A stretch of 64,000 nucleotides of DNA from Ianthella basta (GCA_964019415.1 OZ025869.1:4466765-4530764), one strand, 5' to 3'; counted from the stretch's first letter, positions 34,321 to 47,000 are shown. Numbers and translations: made by a program. Notes: generated from the sequence alone by a model not told the origin.

Positions 34321-34734
34321 CCGGCGCAACAATGATGGCATGCTGGCGCCTGTCTGCGGATGCTAGCATGTTGTGTCATGGTGCGTTGATGTCAGCTGGG
34401 CAGTATGCTGGTATCTGCAATGTCATGTGTGCATGGCATGTGAGTATGCAAGGGGGAGCATTAAGCAGATTGTACCATTATTATATAGCATGGAGTGCCA
34501 GCAAGTGGAGCACATGCTAGTGCACATAGTAAGGGACAATGCTATGCCTGCAATTTAGTGTATGTAATATCATGTTAAACATACTGGCTAAAGGCATGCA
34601 TGTGCATGGTGGTGATTCATGTATGTACTGAGGATGAGGCTGTGCACCGATATGGTGTATAGCTATGTAGATTGTCTGTCTGAAAGAGCATGTGTAATTC
34701 CTTAAATTAGTCACATTGGCATGCACCGATGCTA

Positions 34735-35160
34735 ACAGGAAGTGACGTCACATTCTTGTGGCGGAATAAAATACTGTACATTGTCAAGGGCTGCAAGAGT
34801 GATAAAAAATGGCGTCTTGGGCCGCCAAAACATAAGGAAGCGCGCTCTTCGGCTGCAGGGCAGCTAGGTGACCGGCACCCCTCTAAGCTCGCGTTCCCTT
34901 AACTGGCATGGCTCACATCAAGTCTGCCAATGACCGGTAGTGGAAAGGCCAGTTGATAGTTGTAAAAAGGGCGTGTTGCCTGCGGAGCACGGACGAAGGA
35001 CACCTCGCTTTTCGGCCATAAGGTAGCTAGGCGAACGGCACCCATCTAAGAAACTGTCCCCCAAGTCCTTCAACTGGCGCAGAGCGTCTCGAACCGATTC
35101 CCTGCAAGGCGCCGATTTTATGAGGTAACAAACAACATAAAAATCCAAGATTCAATGCAT
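34735..35160. other. GC-richer segment with CRE-like site and internal repeat
   Basis: TGACGTCA (CRE palindrome) at 34743-34750. GCAGCTAGGTGACCGGCACC (34860) is echoed by GTAGCTAGGCGAACGGCACC (35023) about 164 bp later, each preceded by a CG-containing stretch with CTTCGGCTG or TTTTCGGCC. Could be a promoter or a short repeated element. No gene assigned. Confidence 0.4.
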
Positions 35161-35455
35161 TATAGTAAGATACTTTCATATGTCAATGCTGATGGTAATC
35201 AATACAGTATAGTAATTCTGTGAATATGATTTTGTTATGTATAATGTATAATCTGAATGAGAATGAATGAGTGAAGATATATTTGTCATGGCTAAATCGT
35301 TGAGTGGCTAATTTAAAGTATACATTCGCCCCTGACTGTACATTCATCTTGTGGATGACCTGCAGGTTAAAAGAAGAAAAGTATGTTACATGGAAGCTGC
35401 ATGCACTTGCATTTGTGTCTGCATGGTATGCTCATATTTCAATTTCAGTGTGATA

Positions 35456-35842
35456 ATTACCTGGCTTTTACCATGGGATCTTCTCCCCCGCCTGCCAGGA
35501 GGGCCACCCTTCAGGCGATCCTGGGCTGTTCCTCTAGGTGTGCTACTTTCGTAGCACACCTCTCGGATGCCAAAATTATAAAAGTAACACCTACATGTAT
35601 GTAAATTGAAAAGCAGTACACCCGCATACACTAGCATAATTATATGTAGCACCTAACTTACTCTGAGCAGTCCCAGCCTTTCTTCCACTGTTGGCCTGCT
35701 TTGGGGGGCTTAGCCAGGGACTCCCCAACTGCTGGGGACCCCCCCTTTGGTGCCTGCCCTTCTGGCTTCTTGGAAGGTGAGGAGGAGGGAGGGTCAGAGC
35801 TCCCCTTCATAGGTTCTGTCTGGTTCATCTCTTTGCCCTGTA
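35456..35842 (-). CDS. Two exons of an unrecognised gene, copy 1
   Basis: Exon a (about 35842-35665) encodes a Pro/Ser/Lys-rich low-complexity stretch (SSSPSKKPEGQAPKGGSP, then KPPKAGQQWKKGWDCS), with acceptor TTTACAG and donor GTAAGTT. Exon b (about 35570-35484) ends at CAG/GTAATT. The same exons and splice sites recur at 40143-40532, so they belong to a real spliced unit duplicated with the repeat. In this copy exon b starts at a perfect 10-bp hairpin (GGTGTGCTAC TTTC GTAGCACACC). No domain recognised. Confidence 0.4.
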
Positions 35843-36676
35843 AACGCAGAACAAGTTGTGTACAAATTTAAGACAAACACTAAAGTGCACCTAGGTAGCT
35901 ACGTACGTACGTACCCGTATACGCCGGCGCCTGTGGATGCAACTCACAGGAACTTTCTCTGTGCTTTTGCTCATGGCAGCTTCTACCGCATGCAAGAGTC
36001 ACTATGTGTTGCGATAACAACAACTGTACCACACTCTGTATGTGATTGGGCACTTCTTACAGTTAAAACGGTTAATTGTTGGCATAATGATATGCAAGAT
36101 AGCGCAACTACAATGTTTATGAAATGCAAAATGGCCGGTATAAAGAGCCTTAATGCTGTCCTCCGGTGTGCTAAAATATTACGCCAAGACTTCCCCCGTG
36201 GCCCAAACGGACGGCCCCTACATATTCGCGGGATTTTGGCAGTGCGTGCACGACGTGCTCATTGCCGTAACAACTTCCTCTGGAATTCTTTGGAGGATGG
36301 ACTTTTCGTTCAGTGACATGGTTGGGGGCCTTTGCCCTATTCTGCGTAACAGTGTTCATCAGCACTATGTTTCTCCACCATGGTTTCATCACAGAGCCCG
36401 CGTTTGTGCTATCAAAGCCGTCCTTGGGGTGAGTCTCCTTGGCTACAGTAGCTTTGTGCATCGTTCATTAGAAATGTACAATTATGGTCTGTCCAAGTGC
36501 TCGTCGGGAATTTCGCCTGCCTCTTATTTTAACTGCTATGAAACTGTTTACACATCTACCTGTTGTATTGTATGGCCAAGAATTGTTTATTGAGATACAT
36601 TATATATGTGTAGCTGTTTAAGGTAACTGTATATGTGTTTGTGCTTGTGCACGTGTATGCATGCATGTCTTTCTCG

Positions 36677-36677
36677 A

Positions 36678-36726
<49 letters not shown>

Positions 36727-36738
36727 GTGCGTGCGTGC
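36677..36738. repeat. (TG)n microsatellite
   Basis: Pure TG run with GCGTG variants. The equivalent tract in copy 2 is 41381-41428. A further (TG)n lies at 38632-38672. Confidence 0.95.
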
Positions 36739-37394
36739 AGACACCATTATGGTAGTGGGTCTCTTCACAATTCATGCAGGGTACAGGTCTTAGGGTCAGG
36801 CTATCCAGGAAACATGAAAACAAGAGAAAAGTGAAGAGAAGGAAAAGAAGGGTAAGTCAGGTCAATCGTCAGAAGGCATGCATGTTAAATGTAATCAAAA
36901 TTGTGCATAATAAGTAAGGTTAACATTCATTGCATTTGACATTTAATTCCTTCTTCTGCACTACAGTTTCAAGTTAATCTTCAACACAGAAAGACTACAG
37001 CCGAGTAGCGTGCGGCGAAAAACCTCCAAACGACCGTCCGCCATCTTGGATTTACGGAGAAAATATATGGTTTTCTGCGCACGCTCCTATGCTGCCACTA
37101 CAAAAGAAGAACCCCCCCAACCGTTGTTCGTGAACTCCTCTCACGAGTGTCGATGAAATGTGCCAAAACGTTCCCAGCCGTGGCACGCTGTACCTCACAT
37201 CAATATAAGGTGGTAGACGTGCTATAATAAGTTGCTGCCGAGGAGCGCATGGTGAAAACCCAGGCTGAACTGACTGTCCACCATCTTGGATCTACGAAAA
37301 ACGTACAGGACCCCACTACAGGAAGCACTCAACCACTCTACAGTATACACTGGACCCTCCTACAGGGCTTGCCGAACCCCTTGGATGAACAAGT

Positions 37395-37607
37395 ATGCCG
37401 TATCCTAGGTGTTCGCATTGTTTTGCCATGTCGATCAACAATGCCCAAGGCCAAAGTTTGATAGTCGCTGGGCTATACCTTGAACCACCCTGCTTTGCTC
37501 ATGGTCAGTTCTATGTGGGTTGCTCTAGAGTTGGCTGTCCAAACAACCTATTTATTTATGCACCTGGTGGTGAGACCAGGAATGTTGTTTATAGAGAAAT
37601 ACTATAG
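37395..37607 (+). pseudogene. Helitron helicase C-terminal fragment
   Basis: The frame reads HCFAMSINNAQGQSLIVAG, then CFAHGQFYVGCSRVGCPNNL, then TRNVVYREIL before the stop. FAMSINxxQGQ and HGQxYVxxSR are the last helicase motifs of Helitron (Pif1-like) Rep/helicase proteins, and N-V-V-Y is their usual end. The Rep nuclease and earlier helicase motifs are not present upstream, so only the tail survives. 37610-38350 beyond it shows nothing recognised. Confidence 0.75.
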
Positions 37608-38814
37608 TTATAAACATAAGCATGTAGCTACACAGTTACATCTATTGATGTCTTTGTGCACATAGAGCTTTCCTTTGTGCATATAATTAAACCTTTCTTT
37701 TGTACATTATATAGCTTTCTATTGCAGAAAGTCTGCATACGTACGTATATTCACACAGAAATCATCAGCTTCTTACAACTATCCGTTGTATGTTTACAGT
37801 GATCTTCCATATAAATTGCATGCACACATGGTAGGTCAGTCACGCTAACATCACCAAGCCAGCCTGGACTATCCTTTGCCAGAGCATGCATGACCAGCCA
37901 GTGCATTACTAGCTGGGGCCTGAGTAGCAATGGCATTACCAGCCTGTGTCCGACCAGCTGGCATATGCCGAGCACGCAGAGAGACCTGCCCAAAGGGTGG
38001 GTCTGTCCGCCTACCTACCGTTGTACATCAACAATTACATTTATATTGAATGTATTGGGCGAAGTATTGGGTATAGGGAATTTATATTGTCAGCTATTTT
38101 ATTCAGCCGGAAGTGGACTGTGTGCGAGGCCAAAGGAATTTGAAAAACGGCTTCTAAACGACATCTTAGCGAAACTTTGGACATTCTCTTCCACCTCTGA
38201 TCTTGGAACAGACTCCTGCAGCACATCTGGTTGACAGGCAGAGACAGCTTCGAGACACCACCCAACAGGTCATCGACTTCGCCCCGTGCCTTCTTTGACA
38301 ATGGCCGCGTCCACCTTGGAGGACTTCACTCCACCGCCTGGAACACATGACAGGAGCAACGTAGAAACTGGTGAGCGCTTTGACATGTACACGCTAACAT
38401 TCTTCAACCATTTGTAGCGTTGAAAAGCTTAACTCGCACGGTTGCCCTTCTAAATGCTCTTCAGAACCTGGCCCACCCATACTGTGCTGTAGCAAACTTA
38501 CGTAGCTTTTGCCATCACAGACCACTAGCTACTCTGGTGACTGTGGGTTCCTTGGTACATTGTTTCTGAAATTATTCACTGTAAATGCATGTGATATAAG
38601 CAGTCATGTGTCTGTCTTTGCTGGAGATTTCTGTGTGTGTGCGTGTGTGCGTGTGTGTGTGTGTGTGTGTGTAGTGTAGTGTGGTGTGTGGGTGTTTGTG
38701 TGTGGGATGGGCATGGGTGTGTGGGTGTGCATTTCTGGTGTGTTGCATGTTTATCTCCCTCCCTCCCTACCTCCCTGACACTATGTCATGCTTACCTATG
38801 TTGAGTGACAGAGC

Positions 38815-39030
38815 AGCGACTGAAATAGGCAAGTAAACACTGCAAGATAGCAGCCAGCAGGTTGCCAAGTTGGTTGCTAACCATTACTACTACTAATACA
38901 TACATGTACACTCTACAAATTAATGTGCACGCCACACTGTTGTTGTCCATTGTGAATCATTATAGTGAACATTACTTTACCTCTTTCAATATTTGTGTGC
39001 TCGTATAACTTTTACTACATTTCAGTGTAT
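38815..39030 (+). repeat. Empty-site relative of the 970-1720 repeat
   Basis: Continuous across the point where the other copy carries the foldback insertion (ATGTGCACGCCACACTGTTG here). It adjoins the start of the second duplication copy. Confidence 0.8.
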
Positions 39031-39261
39031 ACTTGCATATATCAATGCTGACGGTTAATCAATACAGTACAGTAATTCTGTGAATATGATTTTATGTATA
39101 ATACAATGTATAATGAGAAAATGAGAATGAATGAGTGAAGATAAATTTGTCATGGTTAAATCGTTAAGTGGCTAATCTAAAAGTATACATATGCCCCTGA
39201 TTGCACATTCATCTTGTGGATGACCTGCAGGTTAAAAGAAGAAAAGTATATTTGTTACATG

Positions 39262-40065
39262 AGGAAGCCATACATCAAAGCAAACTGCAGTGTGCTAATT
39301 TCGCATAACGCCGCTGTTTACGCTTTCACACCTCATAACACACTGTGTCGAGTGGGGCTCTTATTTGCTAACCCAATCACATTTTAGCCTTAAACAAACG
39401 TTTTGTTTACTGCTTTAGCAAAATGCCTTTGATATTCATCACCTTGTGAACTTTCTCATGAACATTGGCTCTGGAATGATGAGTGCTTGACACTTGGAAG
39501 CATGGTCATCACATAAATTTATGCCTAGCACACGTGTATTTTTATAGCAGTGACATGTAATTGTGCATGTAATGTCCTTAGTGATAGAGAAACCAAGATT
39601 CCCTTTCCCGAGTTCACTTGATTGATCAAATTGAAAGTAGGTCTCGCCACTCCCAAGTTCTCCAGTCTTTTAAATCCTAGTACACTCTCTAAAAAGAAAG
39701 TTCTCCCTTCATACGCTGCTTGTAGGACTTCTAATCGTCTGCCCTAGTGCAGACTCAAGCGGTGCCGACGCTTTATTCAGTGCGAGAGGCCGCTGACAGC
39801 CTTTTCTTGCGGCGCTTCTCGCCTTTCGCCTTGTGCTTCAAGAAAAGCGTGTTCTCTGGTTTCTATAGTAACTTCAGTCAGATTCGTTCGGTAAATTCAT
39901 TCGACAGCGAACGAATTCAAGCGCTAATCGCTGCTGTTTGAATCGTAACAAGTCAGTTATAACACGGCCGCTCGGGCGCTTAGCTAATTTATCGCACTCG
40001 GACGCTTTGCACCCTCGTGTGATAAATCAGCCAGCGCCCTCACGGCCATGTTATAACTAGTACAT
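39262..40065. mobile_element. 804-bp insertion with 8-bp target duplication
   Basis: GTTACATG stands at 39254-39261 and 40066-40073. Copy 1 has a single GTTACATG (35390) at the same point, so the inserted DNA is exactly delimited. The ends are not inverted repeats. The last 104 bp (39955-40058) form an imperfect palindrome with about 50-bp arms (GTTATAACACGGCCGCTCGG...CGGCCATGTTATAAC). A 64-codon frame at 39747-39941 is unrecognised. Superfamily unknown. Confidence 0.75.
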
Positions 40066-40142
40066 GTTACATGGAAGCTGCATGCACTTGCATTTGTGTC
40101 TGCATAGTGTGCTCTTATTTTAATTTCAGTGTGATACTTACC

Positions 40143-40532
40143 TGGCTTTTACTGTGGGATCTTCTCCCCCGCCTGCCAGGAGGGACACCCTTCAGGTGAC
40201 CCTGGCCGATCCTCTCGGTGTGATACATTTGTAGCAAACCTCTCGGATTCCAAAATTGTAAAAGTAACACCTACATGTATGTAAATTGAAAAGGCAGTAC
40301 ACCCACATACACTAGCATAATTATATGTAGCACCTAACTTACTCTGAGCAGTCCCAGCCTTTCTTCCACTGTTGGCCTGCTTTGGGGGGCTTAGCCAGGG
40401 ACTCCCCAACTGGCTTCGCTGGGGACCCCTGTGGTGCCTGCCCCTCTGGCTTCTTGGAAGCTGGACAAGGCGAGGAGGAGGGAGGGTCAGAGGTCCCCTC
40501 CATAGGTTCCATCTGGTTCATCTCTTCGCCCT
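40143..40532 (-). CDS. Two exons of an unrecognised gene, copy 2
   Basis: Exon a 40532-40342 (acceptor ATTACAG, donor GTAAGTT) encodes EEMNQMEPMEGTSD, then Pro/Ser/Lys-rich sequence ending KAGQQWKKGWDCS. Exon b, about 40250-40143, ends CAG/GTAAGT. Splice borders are the same as in 35456-35842, but exon b here contains an in-frame stop near its end, so this copy may be decayed. Confidence 0.4.
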
Positions 40533-41375
40533 GTAATCACAGAACAAGATGTGTATAAATTTAAGACAAACACTAAAGTGCACCTAGGTAGCTATGTACG
40601 TACCCGTATACGCCGGCGCCTGTGGATGCAACTCGCAGGAACTTTCTCCCTACTATTGCTCATGGCAGCTTCTTCAACCTCTTCTAAGCATGCAAGAGTC
40701 ACTATGTGTTGCGATAATGACGACTGTACCCCACTCTGTATGTGATTAGTCATTTCTTACAGTTCAAACGGTTTATTGTCAGCATAATGATATGCAAAAT
40801 AGCGCAACCACAATGTTTGTGAAATGCAAAAATGGCCGGTGTGAAGAGCATTGACGCCGTCCTCTGGTGTGCTAAAATATTACGCCAAGACTGTCCCTCA
40901 TGGCCCAAACAGATGGCCCACGACATATTCCCAGGATTTTGGCAGTGCGTGCACAATGTGCTTATTGCCATAACAACCTCCTCTTGAATTCTTTGGAGGA
41001 TGGACTTTTCGTTCAGTGACTTGGTTGGGGCCTTTGCCCTATTCTGCATAACAGTGTTCATCAGGACTATGTTTCTCCACCATGGTTTCATCACAGAGCC
41101 TGCGTTTGTGCTAATAAAGTCGTCCTTGGTGAGTCTCCTTGGCTACAGTAGCTTTGTGCATTGTTCACTAGAAATGTATAATTATGGGCTGTCCAAGTGC
41201 TCGTCGAGAATTTTGCCTGCCTCTTATTTTAGCTGCTATGAAACTGTTTACACATTTACCTGTTGTATTGTATGGCCAAGGATTGTTTATTGAGATACAT
41301 TATATATGTGTAGCTGTTAAAAGTAACTGTATATGTGTTTGTGCTTGCGCACATGTATGCGTGCATGTCTTTCTC

Positions 41376-41429
<54 letters not shown>

Positions 41430-41682
41430 CGTGACTGTGTGTGAGTGTCTGTGTAAGTGTGCCTGTGCAAGTGTGCGCAATCATGTGTGCATAATGTGAA
41501 TGTAGATGTTTGTGAGAGTGTCAATGCGGGTACCTGTATGGTTAGTCATGCATACACACCTGAGCTGATATGATATATAGCTAATGACACTAAGTCGGTC
41601 CAAAGAAATTGCTTTGATATGTGGACACCATTATGGTAGTGGGTCTCTTCACAATTCATGCAGGGTACAAGTCTTAGGGTCA

Positions 41683-42786
41683 GAGCCTCTCTGCTATCTC
41701 TTGAGGTGAGAAGCAATGCTCCAAGTCCATAGCTTCCATACCAATTTACATTCCTTGAAACTGTGACGTATTGCCCAAGTCCAACCAATCATCTCTGCAG
41801 TTCATTCTTGAAGTAGCACTGTAAGTAGTACCATCCGAGTGGCAGTGAATCAGGGTTAGGGTTAGGGAAGAGACTTCTTTCCATTCTGATACCACCAGTA
41901 TCCATCAGCCTTCTAGTCTTCTGTAACTGTAACAGACAGTTTTGAATCATTAATTTCAGTTTGTTTGTTTGCACTTTGTAACATGTGTCGTAACTGTATT
42001 CATGTATGTATTATCTGATCATGCGTCAGACAATGAATGCATGATATTCTAAGTATACGCATACTATCTATGCATAAGCAATAAGCATGTATAGCCAAGT
42101 ATGTATGTAATATTATTATAGAAACGCACGCTTGCACACACACACACGTGCACACACATACCTTCTTTTCCAGTGTTATTTCCACGCACACAGAGTGGTG
42201 GTATAGGAATAACGACAGCCTTGTCTCTAGTTTGCAAGTAGTGGCAATATTTCTAGCTGGATGTTCAGTTGAGGAACATGCTCATGCAAGCAAAGTAAGT
42301 CCTAATTTCGCACTTCTTATTTCAAGATTGCCATCACTACAAAAAAAAAATAGTTTACACCACGATGAGTGTCAAATCACGTTTTAGGAGACCCACAGAA
42401 ACATGTGCTTCACTTCTTTGTGCAGAGCTTGCACATGTGCATGCATGTATTGGGTTGTGCAGAACTAGTGCGAGACTACTTCACATCACCAGCTAACATG
42501 TACATTGTGTGACCATGGTCAGAAATTTATACCAGTGGTTAGACATTAATGCAGATTACATAATAACTCCGAATTGGTCGGTCTGTTCCAAATTGTTCCA
42601 AAGAATATAGCTGACCCCTGTGACTACTGCTCATTATTTTACACATTGCTTCGAAGCTCTGGTGAAGGAAGTCAGTCATAAAGGGTTCCAGGAAACCCAT
42701 AGGTGAGGTGATGGATTTTTTCTGGAGCAGTGAGTTTCAACTGTGAGGATCACCACATGTTCGTTACTTGTGGTGAATGAAAGATG
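41683..42786 (+). repeat. Second direct duplication, copy 1 (copy 2 at 51872-52956)
   Basis: About 1.1 kb of high similarity in the same orientation, starting at GAGCCTCTCTGCTATCTCTT and ending GTGGTGAATGAAAGAT. It includes CAGGGTTAGGGTTAGGGAAG, a telomere-like word present in both copies. The minus strand of copy 2 carries a coding-like frame (51767-52084). Confidence 0.88.
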
Positions 42787-43204
42787 CTCCAGACTTGGAT
42801 ACCAAAGTAGGTAACCAGTCAGCACCTGATCTCATCAATAGGTGCATCTCTGTTAGGGGGCCAGATGAAAGGGTATGAGGAGAATGAACTTACATCTACC
42901 ATCCTCCATGTTCAGCAACACAAGCACATTTCCACAGTTAGAAAACTTCCAAAACAAAGCAATAATGCTGGTTTATCTTCCCCAGACCCTTGTTGTCAAA
43001 AACCTAAGTAAGGAACAATGATGATGCAGGAAACAAGTAGCAGATTACACGATAAAAATGGAGTGAGGGAGAAGGGAGCATCAATGCCTACAACCCTGAT
43101 CTCTTTGCATGGCAGGCCAACATGGACATATGGCTAATAAAATTGCATCACAAAATTTGAAACTGGGAAAAATACAATAATAACAGTACAGCTGTGGCAC
43201 ACGC
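42787..43204. other. No gene seen
   Basis: Unremarkable DNA between the duplication and the repeat-encoding ORF. Confidence 0.4.
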
Positions 43205-43927
43205 ATGTGCGTGTGCATCTATGCAAGAAAATCATTTATCGGTAGTCATAAATATTGTCATTGTCAGTTCTCATGCATGTCCCCATCATTGCAGCTGTGT
43301 TCCCCCTTTGCACAGCTACAGCAATCCTCTGTTGCCTCTGCACAGCTACAGCAATCCTCTGTTGCCTCTGCACAGCTACAGCAATCCTCTGTTGCCTCTG
43401 CACAGCTACAGCAATCCTCTGTTGCCTCTGCACAGCTACAGCAATCCTCTGTTGCCTCTGCACAGCTACAGCAATCCTCTGTTGCCTCTGCACAGCTACA
43501 GCAATCCTCTGTTGCCTCTGCACAGCTACAGCAATCCTCTGTTGCCTTTGCACAGCTACAGCAATCCTCTGTTGCCTCTGCACAGCTACAGCAATCCTCT
43601 GTTGCCTCTGCACAGCTACAGCAATCCTCTGTTGCCTCTGCACAGCTACAGCAATCCTCTGTTGCCTCTGCACAGCTACAGCAATCCTCTGTTGCCTCTG
43701 CACAGCTACAGCAATCCTCTGTTGCTTTTGCACAGCTACAGCAATCCTCTGTTGCAGGTAGTGGCGTGACTGGGGCTCTCCCGTCTTCACTCGCAAGTGG
43801 CATCCCACCTCTGGTGTCTCCCTATCCCACAAAGAGTACCAGTACTACAAACTCCTCCCAATTTACATCTGGTGCTTCTGTGGTGTCTTCAGGCACACAA
43901 CAACTGATGTGCTGCTTGATTCCTTAG
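43205..43927 (+). CDS. Gln/Ser-rich repeat ORF
   Basis: A 240-codon frame: a short N-terminus, about 15 copies of the decapeptide AQLQQSSVAS, then a Ser/Thr/Pro-rich tail (SLASGIPPLVSPYPTKSTST). A different frame downstream (43895-44010) continues with protein-like sequence (DVLLDSLDGLPISLDYDQLP) to a stop, so an intron or frame change near 43890 may join them. Composition resembles a transcriptional activation region, but there is no DNA-binding domain. Because the 30-bp unit keeps five of six frames open, the ORF could equally be fortuitous. The non-repetitive Ser/Pro tail is the main argument for coding. Confidence 0.4.
   Translation: MCVCIYARKSFIGSHKYCHCQFSCMSPSLQLCSPFAQLQQSSVASAQLQQSSVASAQLQQSSVASAQLQQSSVASAQLQQSSVASAQLQQSSVASAQLQQSSVASAQLQQSSVAFAQLQQSSVASAQLQQSSVASAQLQQSSVASAQLQQSSVASAQLQQSSVASAQLQQSSVAFAQLQQSSVAGSGVTGALPSSLASGIPPLVSPYPTKSTSTTNSSQFTSGASVVSSGTQQLMCCLIP
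43307..43755. repeat. 30-bp minisatellite, about 15 copies
   Basis: Unit CAGCTACAGCAATCCTCTGT followed by TGCCTCTGCA. Copies are almost identical; the visible variants are CTTTGCA at about 43545 and 43725. This homogeneity implies recent expansion or ongoing unequal exchange. Confidence 0.97.
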
Positions 43928-44010
43928 ACGGCCTGCCCATCTCCCTGGACTATGACCAGCTTCCCGCTCATGCACCTTCTCTCCCAGACATTACATACAC
44001 CATCATCTAG

Positions 44011-47000
44011 CCGCCTTGAAAACTCCCATAATCCTCTGTGTAGCTGTTAGATGTGGTATTACTTGTATATGGCATGAATTATGTTCTTTTCTATTCTTAC
44101 CTATGGTGAATGACAGACAGATCAGTAAGCTAGCTTTATATTGCACATTCGTATTTATATTACTGTAGCTAGAAAATGTCTGATGTTGTTGCATAAGGTG
44201 CTGGTGACTGAAGTGCCTTACACAATGTCATGCTTACCTATGAGTGACAGAGCAGCGACTGGAGGGAGCAAGAATTTTGAGTTGGGGCAGCAGCCCCACA
44301 AGTTCTAAACTGGAAACACTTGTTTCTTTCATTCTTGTCAACTACTTAGTCCCTGTATCCCATAGCCTGTTCCACCGCTGCTTGCACCTATCCTCACTGT
44401 GATCCATCTGAATGGAAACTAATAAGACTAATCAACTACTAGACTAGCTTTCACAGAGCAGCCATAGCTAGCTACAATAGCTAGCTACAATTTCTAACCC
44501 CCTTTTCTACTTTGGCCCAAACATTGTTCCGGGCCCTTTGATCCTTACAAGATTCATTCATTAAGGGAATAATTGCCATGTAAACTGCTTCTGGGCACAA
44601 AGGAAATTCACCATGGGTGATCTTAGAGAAGCGCTCAAGGTTAGTCGAGTTCCCCAAGTGTTATGGTTCCCACGGGTGTTCAGGAATTTCTTCTCTACGT
44701 CCTAGGTGCTATTTGTTGCTGCTATGTGGTGAAAATAGTGCCTTCAGCACTATAGCAGTGACAGGATACTTGAGAACTCTCTACTTATCTATACACCCTT
44801 TGCCAACAGCACAACTTATGATGATAGCATTGCAAGTATATGCAAGGTTTAGTCTTATTTTTAGTTGTTCATTTCTATGCACACCAAAGGGTATCCTGAA
44901 TCTGATGGAAAGATTGCTTCCCAGAAGACCTGCAACCATGTGTAAGCATGGCAGAACATGTCAGCATGGTAAAACATGCATACCAATTGATGTTGGTTTG
45001 TGGCATGCAGTAGTGCAACTGTTAGTGCTAGAATGGCCTGCAGTTAAGAAGGCAATTGGCCACATCATTGTTACCTTCCTTGCCTTGTGTCAAGCTGCAC
45101 TGGGAGCTGACTGTCCATCAACATGCTAGGCCCCACCACTTAACTTAATCAGAACAACAAGTGAATGATGGAAATCAGGAGTTCAATACGTCAGCTATTT
45201 CTGTTGCTTAAACAAGTATGATCATGATATCTGTCACACCAGATGGAACTGAAGAGCTACACAAAGGCATACCTGTTAAGCAACAACAGGTACATAAAAA
45301 ATACAAAACTGAGGATCCAGATGATTGCAAACAGTGCCTGAACATAAAGAGAAATATGGATCAGGCTGCACTTTCCAAAGGCAATGAACAAGATTATGGC
45401 ACCTCAGCTGCAAGGAAGAGGAAATCTCTATTTCTCTACTGAGCACGGCTGCACAGAACACCAGGCAGTGGGGGCATCGAAATGGCCCTGGGACACCGTT
45501 TTCATCATCCTAAAGCCACTACTCACCCTTTCGTCCTTTGTAGCAATTTGTCGTGTTCTTGATTGGCTTTCTCTGTGCTAGGAAATACTCTCCTGTAAGT
45601 TAGAGCACCATTCAGATTCTGACGGATGTACTAGAGTGAGCAAAGTGGTTATTGCTAGAATATTTAGACCAAAAAACAGCAAAATGGCAGGTAGGGCATC
45701 AGTCACAATCTGAAAGGTGTTCTATCTTACAGAAGAATCTTACCAAGCACAGAAAAATACAATGAACCCTGCCAACAGCTGCTGGCCATCACTTCTTCAG
45801 ACTATCGCTCTCGCTCTTTGTGAAATGAAGCAGCGACCGTTGCCTCCGCCATAGATCTATGCCTCCACTGGCCCTACTACATCCTCCATCAACACATTTG
45901 TGATGCATCGGAGTGATTTCATCAGCAAGAGAGACGTGAAAGCCAGTCGGTGATTGTCTTCCCACGCGGCGTGTGACCCATTCAAGCATAGACACAAGTG
46001 TACAGCAAGCCTACTGTGATGTCACAGCAATATGGCAGATTTTTTTGGACGATATTCCAGAAGTGAGCCATTAGCCCTCTACTAGGGAATTTTGAAGCGC
46101 TCTAACAGCAATTTTCGGTGGTTCTGGACAATAATCTATTATATAAAGGCAATTTGTATAACCGTAACATTGGACCTTTAATCCTCTGTAGTTCATCATA
46201 ACATATGTATTTGCATGCGTATATAAGGAGCTATTCCCTTTTGTAATCAGTACCCCTCTTGTTGGTAGTCTGAACTGTTGCATTGAATCGTGACTAATGT
46301 GTCCACTGTTTTCCAAGGATGCAGAGGAAAGCCCAATAAGATGTTAAGGAATCTGGTATAGTTAGGAGTAACACAATGACAACTGTAACAACTGTATCTT
46401 GATGAACAAAATGGATTTGGGAAGTATTTCCCTTAGATTATATCCAAGCCCATGTCATGAGTGCAGATCCTAGGTGGGCACAACATGCCTCTTTTGGACC
46501 TTCATAATGACTGCAATTGCCCTCTGAACACAAGCAGAAACCCGTTGCGACCTGGTTGGAGCTGTGTCAAAACTCTTTACCACACCATACTCACTAAATT
46601 TGTTGGACACAGATCCAGTGCACCCGTTGCGACCTGGTTGGAGCTGTGTCAAAACTCTTTACCACACCATACTCACTAAATTTGTTGGACACAGATCCAG
46701 TGCATACGTGACCGCTCAAACTATCTACGTGAGTCCATCTGGTTTATCATCCCATCTTCCAGCCTCTTCAAGCACCACAGTATCTCTAAGGCCTGTCTGC
46801 TTTGGAAACATTCTCTTCATCAGAGTCTGTGATGTGTGAATGACTTAATCATCTAACTTCTGTTCATTCAGAATCATCTGATTACATCATATGATTGCAT
46901 ACACACATACACTCTTACTTACTATGCTCTTACACATACAGGATAGGTTATACCCAGTATGCTATAATATAGCTACTTTAACTTACTCAACTGCGACAAA

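Larger units (their letters stand above)
35180..36802 (+). repeat. Direct duplication, copy 1 (copy 2 at 39040-41682)
   Basis: Extended similarity in the same orientation, from TCAATGCTGATGG through GGATGACCTGCAGGTTAAAA to CACAATTCATGCAGGGTAC. It includes two conserved minus-strand exons (next entry), a plus-strand patch around TGGCAGTGCGTGCACRA (36235; 40940), and a (TG)n tract. Copy 2 holds an extra 804 bp. Confidence 0.85.
39040..41682 (+). repeat. Direct duplication, copy 2
   Basis: Matches 35180-36802 apart from the insertion 39262-40065. It ends at the junction with another duplicated block that begins at 41683. Confidence 0.85.

Noticed and set aside
43264-43803. Four further long frames across the 30-bp minisatellite
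   Set aside because: They follow automatically from a 30-bp unit without stops; only the frame with a Ser/Pro tail was kept, at low confidence.
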